Below, in pieces: positions 53,003 through 61,135 of a stretch of 62,588 nt of DNA. The notes beneath the pieces were generated by a model. The model ran no database searches and had not been told where the DNA came from. It saw only the letters and a list, made by a program, of their open reading frames with translations. Source of the stretch: Desulfovibrio sp. (GTDB lineage Bacteria; Desulfobacterota; Desulfovibrionia; Desulfovibrionales; Desulfovibrionaceae). The translations under genes were made by a program, and so were the position numbers. Location: assembly GCA_028708865.1 (NCBI GenBank), contig JAQVYA010000003.1, positions 1-62,588 on the forward strand, read 5' to 3'. Positions within the stretch are counted from its first letter, which is position 1; every line of letters starts with the position of its first letter.

Positions 53003-53457
53003 GCCCCGCCTCCGCCCTGACGCGAACCACCGGAGCGACGAGAAAGCATTTCCCCGGCCACGACGATACCCTGGCGCCCGGCGCTCTTGACCTGCGGAGC
53101 CATTTCACACAGGGGGAGATTCCTTACCTGGATTGCTTTAACCAGCATGGGCAAATTCACCCCTGTAATTACCTCAATGCTAAACGATTTCAGCAGAGAA
53201 AGGCTCAAGGTGGTAGGCGTGCCCCCAAACAGATCCGTCAAAATGAGTACGCCGTCCCGTGTGCCGCCACATTGGTCCACGGCCTCACGAATGGCTTCCA
53301 CCACCGAATCCACGGCCGATCCAGGCGGAACCCCTACGGCACGCACATTTTCCTGGGGACCGGAAACAAGCTCCGCAGCTTCCAGAAGGCTGGCTCCAAA
53401 ATTGCCGTGCGTCACGAGGACAATGCCGACTTGTCTTGACTGTACGTTCTTTGACAT
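52999..53457 (-). CDS. Mannose-class PTS EIIA component
   Basis: 152 residues with GIVLVTHGNFGASLLEAAE (phospho-His in VTHGNFG) and ILTDLFGGTPTTLSLSLL. The C-terminus is unusual: basic and glycine-rich (RRSGGSRQGGGGA). I start at the ATG at 53457 (MSKNVQSRQ), 2 nt after the rapZ stop; the open frame that enters rapZ is discarded. It belongs to the rpoN-hpf-ptsN-rapZ-EIIA-EIIB-EIIC chain. Confidence 0.92.
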   Translation of the reverse strand: MSKNVQSRQVGIVLVTHGNFGASLLEAAELVSGPQENVRAVGVPPGSAVDSVVEAIREAVDQCGGTRDGVLILTDLFGGTPTTLSLSLLKSFSIEVITGVNLPMLVKAIQVRNLPLCEMAPQVKSAGRQGIVVAGEMLSRRSGGSRQGGGGA

Positions 53458-53459
53458 GG

Positions 53460-54341
53460 CTACCCGAGTTCGCAGTGGCGGTGCTCCATGGTGACGGCAT
53501 AGCCGGCGTCCCGAAGCACCTTGTTCAACAGTTCCCCGGTGGAAACCGAACGGTGCCGCCCTCCGGTGCATCCCAGGGCCACAGTGACCCTGTAGCGCCC
53601 TTCCCTGGCATAGAGCGGCAATAAATAGCGAAGAAACTCAATGAAATGTTTTTTAAACTCGCGACCCACCGGGCTTTTAAAAACATAGTCAGCCACGGCC
53701 GCATCCTTGCCGGACAGTGGTTGCAGTTCTTTCACAAAGTGGGGATTGGGCAAAAATCGAAGGTCAAAGACAAGGTCCGCGTCGATAGGGACGCCATATT
53801 TGAATCCAAAGGTAAGCAGATGCACCCGCATGCCGGACTCCGGTATTTCCAGAGTCGTCCATTTTTCCTGAATGACCCGGCGCAGGTCATGTATGGAGTA
53901 CCCCGTGGTATCAACCACCAAATCAGCCCCTTCCCGGACAGGTTCCATGAGGTGCCGTTCTTTTTCAAGAGCTTGCTCCAGTCCCAATTCGTTGGTTTCC
54001 AGAGGATGCAGACGGCGGGTGGTAGCATACCGGGTGAGGAGTGTATCCTGCCGGGCTTCCAAGAAAATAATCTGGGGCTTGACCTTCATGGCCTCAAGCT
54101 GCGCCGTGGCGCCTTCCCACTCCTGTACAAAATCAACCTGTCGCAGATCCATGCCCAAAGCCAGCCCACGGTGGGCCTTGTCCATGCCCTGAAAAAGTTC
54201 CACGAGACGCGGAAGCATGGCCGCTGGAAGCCCGTCCACACAAAAAAAATTCAGGTCCTCAAAAACATTGAGAGCCGTACTTTTTCCCGCGCCGGACAGG
54301 CCGGTGACGATGACAAGGGGGAAAGGAAGTGTTTTCTTCAC
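53460..54341 (-). CDS. rapZ: RNase adapter / nucleotide-binding protein RapZ
   Basis: 293 residues with Walker A VIVTGLSGAGKSTALN and the C-terminal signature VALGCTGGRHRSVS. In E. coli RapZ directs decay of a small RNA controlling glucosamine-6-phosphate synthase and is encoded beside rpoN and ptsN, as here. I prefer the GTG at 54341 (VKKTLPFPLVI), with GGAG 8 nt upstream, over a TTG at 54380 that overlaps ptsN. Confidence 0.92.
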   Translation of the reverse strand: MKKTLPFPLVIVTGLSGAGKSTALNVFEDLNFFCVDGLPAAMLPRLVELFQGMDKAHRGLALGMDLRQVDFVQEWEGATAQLEAMKVKPQIIFLEARQDTLLTRYATTRRLHPLETNELGLEQALEKERHLMEPVREGADLVVDTTGYSIHDLRRVIQEKWTTLEIPESGMRVHLLTFGFKYGVPIDADLVFDLRFLPNPHFVKELQPLSGKDAAVADYVFKSPVGREFKKHFIEFLRYLLPLYAREGRYRVTVALGCTGGRHRSVSTGELLNKVLRDAGYAVTMEHRHCELG

Positions 54342-54355
54342 ACCACGGGCTCCGG

Positions 54356-54805
54356 TTACGTCCCCTGCAAGAGCTGCCAAAGGCCGTCGCGCCCCTCGGC
54401 CTCCATAAAGTTACGGCGAAATTCTGAGTCTTTAAGGAGTCTTGAAATGTGGGCCAGAATTCGCAAATGCAGTCCAGCCACCTGTTCTGGCGCAAGGACC
54501 ATAAAGATGATCTTGCATGGAGCGTGATCCAGGGCGTCAAAGTCCACCCCTGCCGAACTGCGGGCCACAGCCACTACAATATGATCCACGGATTCGAGTT
54601 TTCCATGGGGGATGGCAATACCGTCCCCAATGCCGGTGGAGCCCAGTTCCTCACGGTCCAAAAGGACCTGAATCGCGTCCTGTGGATCCAGCTCCGGGAT
54701 GTGCTGATGCACGGCATCGACAATTTCACGGAGGACCTCCGCCTTGGTGGCGGAGGCCAACTCCGGTATAATCATTTCAGTGTCAAGATACTCGCCAAGT
54801 CTCAT
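54356..54805 (-). CDS. ptsN: PTS EIIA-Ntr-type phosphotransferase protein
   Basis: 149 residues of the fructose-type EIIA fold, with the phospho-histidine in GIGDGIAIPHGKLESVD. No membrane or DNA-binding domain. It typically acts in the regulatory PTS-Ntr system rather than in sugar uptake. It starts 2 nt after the hpf stop. HPr and EI are not in the window. Confidence 0.93.
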   Translation of the reverse strand: MRLGEYLDTEMIIPELASATKAEVLREIVDAVHQHIPELDPQDAIQVLLDREELGSTGIGDGIAIPHGKLESVDHIVVAVARSSAGVDFDALDHAPCKIIFMVLAPEQVAGLHLRILAHISRLLKDSEFRRNFMEAEGRDGLWQLLQGT

Positions 54806-54807
54806 TG

Positions 54808-55344
54808 TTAGTTACCAGGATCGATCAATCCGTAATCGCCGTTCTTGCGGCGGTAGATGACGTTGATTTCATCGTTTTCCGCGTTGCGAAACACGAGAAA
54901 TTCAAACTGTAAGGAATCCAGCTGCATGGCCGCTTCTTCCACGGACATGGGCTTGGGCTCATAATTGTCCGTGCCGGTGATGGTCGGGGCGGATCCAGCC
55001 TCAGCCAAGGTGAAGTACTCCATGCGCACATCGCGGGAAGCTGCCTTGCGCCGCTTGTCCTTCATCTTCTCCCGAATCTTGCGCAGCTGAGCTTCCAGCT
55101 TGTCCACCACGCAATCAATGGTGGCATACATATCCGGAGACTGTTCAAAAGCCGAGATATGAATGCTGTCGGCCGTAAGGACAACGTCGGCCTGCTGCCG
55201 GGTCTTTTCAACCGCAAGATTCACTTGGAGTTCGGACTCGTCCGAATCCTGGATGAACTTGGAGACCTTGTCGAATCGCTTTTCCGCGTACTCCTTCAGG
55301 TGGGGAGAAGGATCGAAATTCTTGAAGTTGAAGTTGATGTTCAT
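54808..55344 (-). CDS. hpf: Ribosome hibernation-promoting factor, long form
   Basis: 178 residues. The N-terminal S30AE domain (MNINFNFKNFDPSPHLKEYA) is followed by a linker and the C-terminal dimerisation domain (PMSVEEAAMQLDSLQFEFLV, NVIYRRKNGDYGLIDP) that defines the long form and supports 100S ribosome formation. The ATG at 55344 follows CAGGAGGATTGTGT. The gene is directly downstream of rpoN. Confidence 0.95.
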   Translation of the reverse strand: MNINFNFKNFDPSPHLKEYAEKRFDKVSKFIQDSDESELQVNLAVEKTRQQADVVLTADSIHISAFEQSPDMYATIDCVVDKLEAQLRKIREKMKDKRRKAASRDVRMEYFTLAEAGSAPTITGTDNYEPKPMSVEEAAMQLDSLQFEFLVFRNAENDEINVIYRRKNGDYGLIDPGN

Positions 55345-55382
55345 ACACAATCCTCCTGGGAGTAGAGGTTGAGTGGGCTGGG

Positions 55383-56804
55383 TCACAAAATTTGCTTCCG
55401 CTTGGACGACGAGGGAATATTCATGGCGGAGCGATATTTGGCCACGGTCCGCCGGGCAATATTCACATCCAGCTTCGCCTTGAGCATGTCACCTATCACT
55501 TCGTCGCTCAACGGTTTTTTCGGGTTCTCCTCATTGATCAACTGCTTGATCAGTGCCTTGACAGATTCGGAACCCACTTGAGTTCCATCCCCAAGGTCCA
55601 ACGCACTATTGAAAAAGAACTTCAGCTCGAAAATTCCGTGAGGAGTGGATACATATTTATTGGTGGTGATCCTGCTGACGGTGGATTCGTGCATGTTAAT
55701 GTCTTCAGCCACGTCCTTAAGGATCAACGGCTTGAGCCGGGCCACTCCTTCCTCAAAAAAATCCCGCTGAAAGCGGACAATGCTTTCCATTACCTTATAC
55801 AAAGTACGCTGCCGTTGGTACAAACTTTTCAGCAGCCAAGCAGCAGAACGCATCTTGTCCTGAAAGTATTCCTTGTCCTTACTGTTGCAGCTTTTAATAT
55901 CGTCCATGTAAAACGAGTTGAGCGTCAGTCGGGGCAGACCATCCTCGTTGAGCACGATGACAAAATCGTCACCATACTTATACACGAAAACATCGGGGCT
56001 GACATAGTGCGGCTCCGTGCTGGAAAAGCTGGTGCCGGGCATGGGGTCAAGCTTTTGAATAACCTCAATGTACTCTTTAAGTTCTTCCAGGCTGATCTTA
56101 AATTTACGGGCCAACGGCTTATAGCGTCGCTTTTCCAGGTCTTCCAAGTGCTGATCCACCAGCGTCAGAAGAATCGGATCGTCATATTCAAAGACGTCCA
56201 ACTGCACCAGCAGACACTCCCGGGGAGACCTCGCCGCGACCCCCACGGGGTCAAGCCGTTGGATCTTGCGGATAACAGACTCAACCGTTTCCGCGTCAGA
56301 ATCCACGAGAGCCAGCAAATCATCCACGTCGGCCTGGAGATAACCTCGGTCATCAAGGTTGCCCAGAACAGCAACGCCCACGGCCAGTTCATCTTCCGTG
56401 AAGTTGGAAAGCCGCATCTGCCAGTTCAGGTGCCCTTCCAGAGACGGCTTGGATGCAAGCCTGGCCTCAAATGAAAGCCCTTCTTCAGGCACTTCGGCCT
56501 CACGCCCCTGAGACTGCTTGGAGGTGCTGGAAAATTCGCCAATGTAATTTTCCCAGTCCGCATCCCGCATCAGCTCGGCCTGAGCATCCTTTTCCGCAGA
56601 TTCCTTTTCCTTGCGGTCGGCTTCCTCCTGGCGGGCTTCGTCGGCTTCCTTTTCATCCAGGAAAGGGTTCTCCAGCAGCTCCTGCTGAACCGACTCCAAC
56701 AATTCCAACCGGGAAAGCTGCAACAGCTTGATGGCTTGCTGCAGCTGCGGCGTCATAACAAGTTGCTGACTGAGCTTGAGTTGTTGTCTGAGTTCCAGTC
56801 CCAT
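55383..56804 (-). CDS. rpoN: RNA polymerase sigma-54 factor
   Basis: 473 residues: region I rich in Gln/Leu (LRQQLKLSQQLVMTPQLQQA), an acidic region II (about 55-95), the core-binding region, and the C-terminal RpoN box ARRTVAKYRSAMNIP. It reads -24/-12 promoters with enhancer-binding ATPases. It heads the hpf-ptsN-rapZ-PTS chain. It is separated from lptB by a plus-strand selenium operon, whereas rpoN commonly follows lptB directly. Confidence 0.97.
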   Translation of the reverse strand: MGLELRQQLKLSQQLVMTPQLQQAIKLLQLSRLELLESVQQELLENPFLDEKEADEARQEEADRKEKESAEKDAQAELMRDADWENYIGEFSSTSKQSQGREAEVPEEGLSFEARLASKPSLEGHLNWQMRLSNFTEDELAVGVAVLGNLDDRGYLQADVDDLLALVDSDAETVESVIRKIQRLDPVGVAARSPRECLLVQLDVFEYDDPILLTLVDQHLEDLEKRRYKPLARKFKISLEELKEYIEVIQKLDPMPGTSFSSTEPHYVSPDVFVYKYGDDFVIVLNEDGLPRLTLNSFYMDDIKSCNSKDKEYFQDKMRSAAWLLKSLYQRQRTLYKVMESIVRFQRDFFEEGVARLKPLILKDVAEDINMHESTVSRITTNKYVSTPHGIFELKFFFNSALDLGDGTQVGSESVKALIKQLINEENPKKPLSDEVIGDMLKAKLDVNIARRTVAKYRSAMNIPSSSKRKQIL

Positions 56805-57226
56805 ATTGCCCGCTAAAACGAACCAGCGCCTGATTCAGCAAACAATCTGCAAGCGCGTTCGTCAGTTATTCGTGATCTTCTTGCTTTCACTATGCCATAC
56901 CTTGGCCGTCCGCGCAAGAATTACATCTTAACTAATTGAAAATACAGATTTAGGCCATCCTGAACAGATGACATGAAAGAACTGTACCAACCTTCTGTAA
57001 GGCTGTAAATCGGGAACAATGAAAACCAGGACGAAAACCGGAGGCCAGCAGTCGGAAAACATCAATACAAAGGGGCGCGCCGCATCAACGCCTACTATAG
57101 ATACGGCCTATCAAACACGCCACCATGCCAACCTACAAACAATTGGTTCGACCAACGTTTCTCCGATAACTTCATTTTGAGTGGGGGTAGAAACGTTAAT
57201 TCACGTCGCAACAAAAAGGAGGAGGT
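56805..57226. other. 422-nt divergent promoter region between rpoN and yedE
   Basis: No gene is evident. It holds promoters for rpoN (minus) and the yedE operon (plus). A 9-bp inverted repeat lies near the yedE side, and GGAGGAGGT directly precedes the yedE start. The middle is AT-rich without a recognisable riboswitch fold. Confidence 0.6.
57154..57197. promoter_or_regulatory. 9-bp inverted repeat upstream of the yedE operon
   Basis: AACGTTTCT (57154-57162) and AGAAACGTT (57189-57197) are perfect complements, 26 nt apart. They sit 30-73 nt before the yedE ATG. They could be two operator half-sites or the base of a leader hairpin. A TTGGTT...GATAAC pair around the left arm is a weak promoter candidate. 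Confidence 0.45.
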
Positions 57227-58315
57227 ATGGTTAATTTTTTCGCCTCGCGCAAAGGTATCATCTTCGTTGGGCTGGTAATCGGCTGCCTGGCGGCTTTGCT
57301 CCAGTATCTGGGCAACCCTGGCAACATGGGCATCTGCGTGGCCTGTTTTGAGCGGGACATAGCCGGGGCCGTGGGGTTGCACCGCGCAGGCGTGGTCCAA
57401 TACATGCGTCCCGAGATCTTCGGCTTTGTGCTTGGAGCGATGGTTGCGGCTTTTGTGGGCCGGGACTTCCGCCCCAGGGCCGGTTCTGCTCCCATTGTCC
57501 GGTTCATACTCGGTGTGTTCGCCATGATCGGAGCTCTGGTCTTTTTGGGGTGCCCCTGGCGGGCTCTCCTGCGGCTGGCCGGCGGTGACCTCAATTCCCT
57601 CTTTGGGCTAGCCGGGCTCATCGTGGGTATTTGGATCGGAACTCTTTTCTTCAAGCAGGGCTACAACCTCGGCCGCAGCCAGAAGACCTATTCGGCGGTG
57701 GGGTTAATCATGCCGCTGGTCATGGCCGGATTTCTGGTCCTGATGCTGCTCTACCCGCAAGTGAACGGGGAACCCAAATCCGGAGTGCTCTTTTACAGCC
57801 TCAAAGGGCCAGGGGCCATGCACGCACCGTTGCTCATTTCCCTTGGCGTGGGGCTGTTGGTAGGGATCATTGCCCAGCGCAGCCGTTTTTGCACCATGGG
57901 GGCCTTCCGTGATCTGATTCTTTTCAAACAAGTGCACCTGCTCTCCGGCGTTCTGGCACTACTTGCGGCCGCCTTTGCCCTCAACGTGGTTCTCGGGCAA
58001 TTTAATCCTGGCTTTGCGGGACAGCCCGTAGCCCACACCCAGGGGCTTTGGAACTTCATGGGTATGGTCCTGGCCGGGCTTTGCTTTGCACTGGCCGGTG
58101 GATGCCCTGGCAGGCAGTTGTTCATGGCTGGCGAAGGCGACGGTGACGCCGCCATTTTCGTCTTCGGCATGATTGTCGGAGCTGGGTTTGCACACAATTT
58201 TGGTCTGGCCAGCTCTCCCAAGGGTGTGGGGCCGCACGGCATTGCCGCCGTGTTCATTGGCCTGGCCGTATGCCTGTTCATCGGCCTGACCATGCGCAAA
58301 AAAGCCACAGCGTAA
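57227..58315 (+). CDS. yedE: YedE-type selenium/sulfur transporter (YeeE/YedE family)
   Basis: 362 residues with about nine membrane helices. Cysteine-bearing motifs in the helices, NPGNMGICVACFERDIAG, FLGCPWRALLRL, RSRFCTMGAFRDLIL and AGGCPGRQLFMAGEG, are the family signatures. The two-repeat architecture and neighbours fit the selenium-associated YedE/FdhT subgroup rather than thiosulfate importers. It probably moves a selenium or sulfur species across the inner membrane for selenophosphate supply. The ATG at 57227 follows GGAGGAGGT. First gene of a five-gene plus-strand operon. Confidence 0.9.
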   Translation: MVNFFASRKGIIFVGLVIGCLAALLQYLGNPGNMGICVACFERDIAGAVGLHRAGVVQYMRPEIFGFVLGAMVAAFVGRDFRPRAGSAPIVRFILGVFAMIGALVFLGCPWRALLRLAGGDLNSLFGLAGLIVGIWIGTLFFKQGYNLGRSQKTYSAVGLIMPLVMAGFLVLMLLYPQVNGEPKSGVLFYSLKGPGAMHAPLLISLGVGLLVGIIAQRSRFCTMGAFRDLILFKQVHLLSGVLALLAAAFALNVVLGQFNPGFAGQPVAHTQGLWNFMGMVLAGLCFALAGGCPGRQLFMAGEGDGDAAIFVFGMIVGAGFAHNFGLASSPKGVGPHGIAAVFIGLAVCLFIGLTMRKKATA

Positions 58316-58453
58316 CCCCTTAATACGTATCAAGACACGGGCTGTTGCAATATGAAAATACCAAAAATTCAAGGTACCATCATATCGACAGCCTGAATTC
58401 CTGAGGGATGACGGAGATCATTACTTTCAACAGATGTTCAGGGAGAACGCCAC

Positions 58454-58672
58454 ATGAGTGAAACAATCGATGCCCGGGGCCTCTCCTGCCCCCAACCGGT
58501 ACTGGATACTCTGGCCCAAATCGCGGCCATGGGTTCGGGTGAACTCAAAGTCCTGGTAGACACGGAAGCGTCTAAGGAAAACGTTGCCCGTGCCGCCCAA
58601 AGCAAAGGCTGGCGCGTGGAATCCATTACCGAGGACAACGGCGAATACTGCCTGAAGCTCACCGGGGCTTGA
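58454..58672 (+). CDS. TusA-like sulfur/selenium carrier protein (YedF N-terminal type)
   Basis: 72 residues: DARGLSCPQPVLDTL carries the CPxP motif with the reactive cysteine, followed by KVLVDTEASKENVARAAQSK. In YedF proteins of selenium clusters this domain is fused to a DsrE-like half; here only the TusA-like half is encoded. It probably receives persulfide or perselenide from a donor. The next gene overlaps its stop (TTGA). Confidence 0.9.
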   Translation: MSETIDARGLSCPQPVLDTLAQIAAMGSGELKVLVDTEASKENVARAAQSKGWRVESITEDNGEYCLKLTGA

Positions 58673-59226
58673 GCGTGGGCCTTCGGAAGCTGTTCCGAAA
58701 AATCTCTCCCGGTCCGCAGGCCTCTGTCCGTGCGGACCGGGGGATTCTGGTGTTCGAACACACCAGCGAAGTCATCCGGGCCGAGCAGGCGCTCAAAGGG
58801 GCGGGCTACACAGTCAAGGTCATGGGGCCACCCCCGGAAATTCAAAAAGGATGCGACCTGGTCGTGGAATACCCGCTCATTGAAGGACTCGACATCCTTC
58901 GTACACTGCAACAGGCCGGGGCCAACCCCTTGGAAGTGGTACCTGTCACCGGGCCGTTGCTCGCCCCGGTGGACTTGTTCCAGGTTAAGGATTTCGGCCA
59001 ATATCTCATGGTCCGCGCCGCTAATATGAAAATCACTGTCGACAAAGCCGATCAGACCATCGTCAACATATCCGGCGGCGGCTGCCCGGACGTGCCGTAT
59101 ATTGCGGCCCAGCTCATCGGCCAACGTCTTGACAGGGCCCCTGCCCCTCGTGAAGTCGGTCACACTCTATGCGGCTATGCCCTGCAACTCGCTTATGAGG
59201 AAATGGTGCGCCAATGCTTGCCATAG
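58669..59226 (+). CDS. DUF3343-containing putative Se/S carrier protein
   Basis: 185 residues. The N-terminal half (about 22-95; GILVFEHTSEVIRAEQALKG, VMGPPPEIQKGCDLVVEYP) matches DUF3343, with a conserved cysteine near residue 60. The C-terminal half (NISGGGCPDVPYIAAQLIG, HTLCGYALQLAYEEM) holds two more cysteines, which resemble a second, non-standard domain. DUF3343 is frequent beside YedE/YedF. The start may be the TTG at 58669 (overlapping the TusA-like stop) or the GTG at 58675. It overlaps the next gene by 13 nt. Confidence 0.82.
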   Translation: MSVGLRKLFRKISPGPQASVRADRGILVFEHTSEVIRAEQALKGAGYTVKVMGPPPEIQKGCDLVVEYPLIEGLDILRTLQQAGANPLEVVPVTGPLLAPVDLFQVKDFGQYLMVRAANMKITVDKADQTIVNISGGGCPDVPYIAAQLIGQRLDRAPAPREVGHTLCGYALQLAYEEMVRQCLP

Positions 59227-60077
59227 TGGGAACCATCCCGGACCCGGACATTCCCGTACTGGACGGACCTATTGCAATGGTTGACGGGCAACTTGCCGTG
59301 GGCGGACAAAAGTTCGCTCCGGACCGTGGCACTCCAGCCTTACTGGCGGCAGCGGCTGCGGCTTGCCGTCATTTAGGCCTGGATCTGCCCCATGCCTTTC
59401 TCGTGGGAGACGAAGGTTTGGGCAAGGGCAGTCGGATGCTCTACGCCTACTTGGCCCAAAACCTGCCCAGTCGATCTTTTTCCACCCTTGCCTTTCATTA
59501 TCTTCAACCGGATGTGGACTGGCACGCCAAGGTTCTGCTGAGCGTTCAATCCATGACGGCCCTGCCCCTGCTCATTGCGGACGCCGGTTTCATGTATGCC
59601 GCAAAAATGAGCGGTCAGGCCGGTGAATACGCCCTCTTCACTCCAGACGCCGGAGAATTGGCCTTTTTGGCAGATGAAACCGCCCCCCATCCTTTTTATA
59701 CACGAGGGTTCATCCTTCAGGATGAGAACCGGATACCGGAACTTATTGCCCGAGCGTATGAACACCACAATGCGGCACAGTGTCTGTTGGTCAAAGGCCA
59801 AACGGACAGGGTTGCGAATGAAAAAGGTGTACTCACACAGATCACGACTCCCTGTCAGGGAGCCATGGAAGCCATTGGGGGCACGGGAGACACCGTAACG
59901 GGTATGGCCTGCGGGCTGATCGAGGCTGGCCTGGCCGTGCCCCTTGCCGCGCATGTGGCAGCCCAGGCCAACCGCTATGCAGGTGAACTGGCGGCTCCCA
60001 CCCCGGCCTCCCAAATCGGCGAATTGGTGACGCACATCCCGGCCGCGCTACAACGTGCTCTGGCGGAGTCACCATGA
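59214..60077 (+). CDS. NAD(P)H-hydrate dehydratase / carbohydrate kinase-like protein
   Basis: 287 residues of the ribokinase-like fold. The C-terminal GGTGDTVTGMACGLIEAG carries the anion-hole and catalytic-Asp signature shared with YjeF-C/ADP-dependent dehydratase and ThiM/PfkB-like kinases. The N-terminal glycine-rich GDEGLGKGSRMLYAYL is unusual for that fold and resembles a nucleotide-binding loop. Homologues occur in YedE/DUF3343 clusters, but the substrate is unknown. It overlaps the next gene by 4 nt. Confidence 0.8.
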   Translation: MLAIVGTIPDPDIPVLDGPIAMVDGQLAVGGQKFAPDRGTPALLAAAAAACRHLGLDLPHAFLVGDEGLGKGSRMLYAYLAQNLPSRSFSTLAFHYLQPDVDWHAKVLLSVQSMTALPLLIADAGFMYAAKMSGQAGEYALFTPDAGELAFLADETAPHPFYTRGFILQDENRIPELIARAYEHHNAAQCLLVKGQTDRVANEKGVLTQITTPCQGAMEAIGGTGDTVTGMACGLIEAGLAVPLAAHVAAQANRYAGELAAPTPASQIGELVTHIPAALQRALAESP

Positions 60078-60298
60078 CCAGCCCCCGCATTACTCCGGAC
60101 ATGACCCTGCTCGACGTGGTCCAGCTCAGCCCCGCCACAGAGAAAGTCTTCCGCTCCCATGACGCCCAGGCAGGCGAATGCTTGCTCTGTAACGCGCTTT
60201 TCGACACCGTGGCAGCCACGGCTCAACGCTACGGCTTCGACCTGGAGATACTACTAAAAGATTTGGAACAGGCGGCGAAAGCCGCTTCCGATGAATAA
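60074..60298 (+). CDS. DUF1858 family small redox protein
   Basis: 74 residues: ITPDMTLLDVVQLSPATEKVFRSH, then the CxxC-type ECLLCNALFDTVAATAQRYG and LEILLKDLEQAAKAA. This is the DUF1858 pattern, often tied to hybrid-cluster or sulfur redox proteins. The CLLC pair can form a redox disulfide or bind a metal. It is the last gene of the yedE operon, and the ATG overlaps the kinase-like stop (ATGA). Confidence 0.87.
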   Translation: MTSPRITPDMTLLDVVQLSPATEKVFRSHDAQAGECLLCNALFDTVAATAQRYGFDLEILLKDLEQAAKAASDE

Positions 60299-60406
60299 TA
60301 AACGCGAAATCTGTGTGGAAACCGGCCAGTTTGGCAATCCCTCGGTCTGTCCATGCTTCCGGCAGGCAATTCATAAAGCCCGCCACGCGCGGCGACGTTC
60401 TTCAAG

Positions 60407-61132
60407 CTAAAGACAAAAGTTTTCGCCCAGGTACACCTTGCGCGCTTTGGAGTCCTGAACGATCTCGGCAGGAGTTCCCTCAAGGATGATGGTGCCCTCG
60501 TATACCAAATATGCCCTATCACATATATTCAATGTTTCCCTGACATTGTGATCGGATATGAGAATGCCGATGCCCATTTTTTTCAGGATGGAGATGATTT
60601 CCTGGATATCAATAACGGCAATGGGATCAATGCCAGCAAACGGCTCATCCAAAAGGATAAACCGGGGATTCATGATCAAGGCACGGGCAATTTCAAGCCG
60701 ACGGCGTTCACCGCCGGAGAGATACATGGCTTTTTGGTGGGCTAGCTTGGTGATGTTGAACATGCGCAGCAATTCAGCGGCACGCTTGCGTCGCTGAGCC
60801 CGCTTATAACGGGTTTGCTCCAGGATGATCATGAGATTTTCCAGCACGGTGAGCTTGCGGAACACCGAACTTTCCTGCGGCAAATAAGACAAACCCATAC
60901 GCGCCCGCTCGTGCAGCGGCAGGCGGGTGATCTCCTGACCGCCGATGCGGACCACTCCGGCATTGGGCTTCACGATGCCGGCAAGCATGTAGAACGTGGT
61001 CGTTTTTCCTGCCCCGTTGGGACCAAGCAGACCGACCACTTCACGGCGCTCCAGGGCCACGTCCACACCGTGTACCACCTCGCGCTGGCCATACCGCTTG
61101 CACAATCCCTGAGCATTGAGGCTATCGGCCAT
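60407..61132 (-). CDS. lptB: Lipopolysaccharide export ATP-binding protein LptB
   Basis: 241 residues with Walker A GLLGPNGAGKTTTFYM, signature LSGGERRRLEIARAL, Walker B FILLDEPFAGIDPIAV and the H-loop ILISDHNVRETLNI. The first residues (LNAQGLCKRYGQREVVHG) match LptB. It energises LPS extraction with LptFG. It begins 3 nt after the lptA stop. Confidence 0.96.
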   Translation of the reverse strand: MADSLNAQGLCKRYGQREVVHGVDVALERREVVGLLGPNGAGKTTTFYMLAGIVKPNAGVVRIGGQEITRLPLHERARMGLSYLPQESSVFRKLTVLENLMIILEQTRYKRAQRRKRAAELLRMFNITKLAHQKAMYLSGGERRRLEIARALIMNPRFILLDEPFAGIDPIAVIDIQEIISILKKMGIGILISDHNVRETLNICDRAYLVYEGTIILEGTPAEIVQDSKARKVYLGENFCL

Positions 61133-61135
61133 AAA

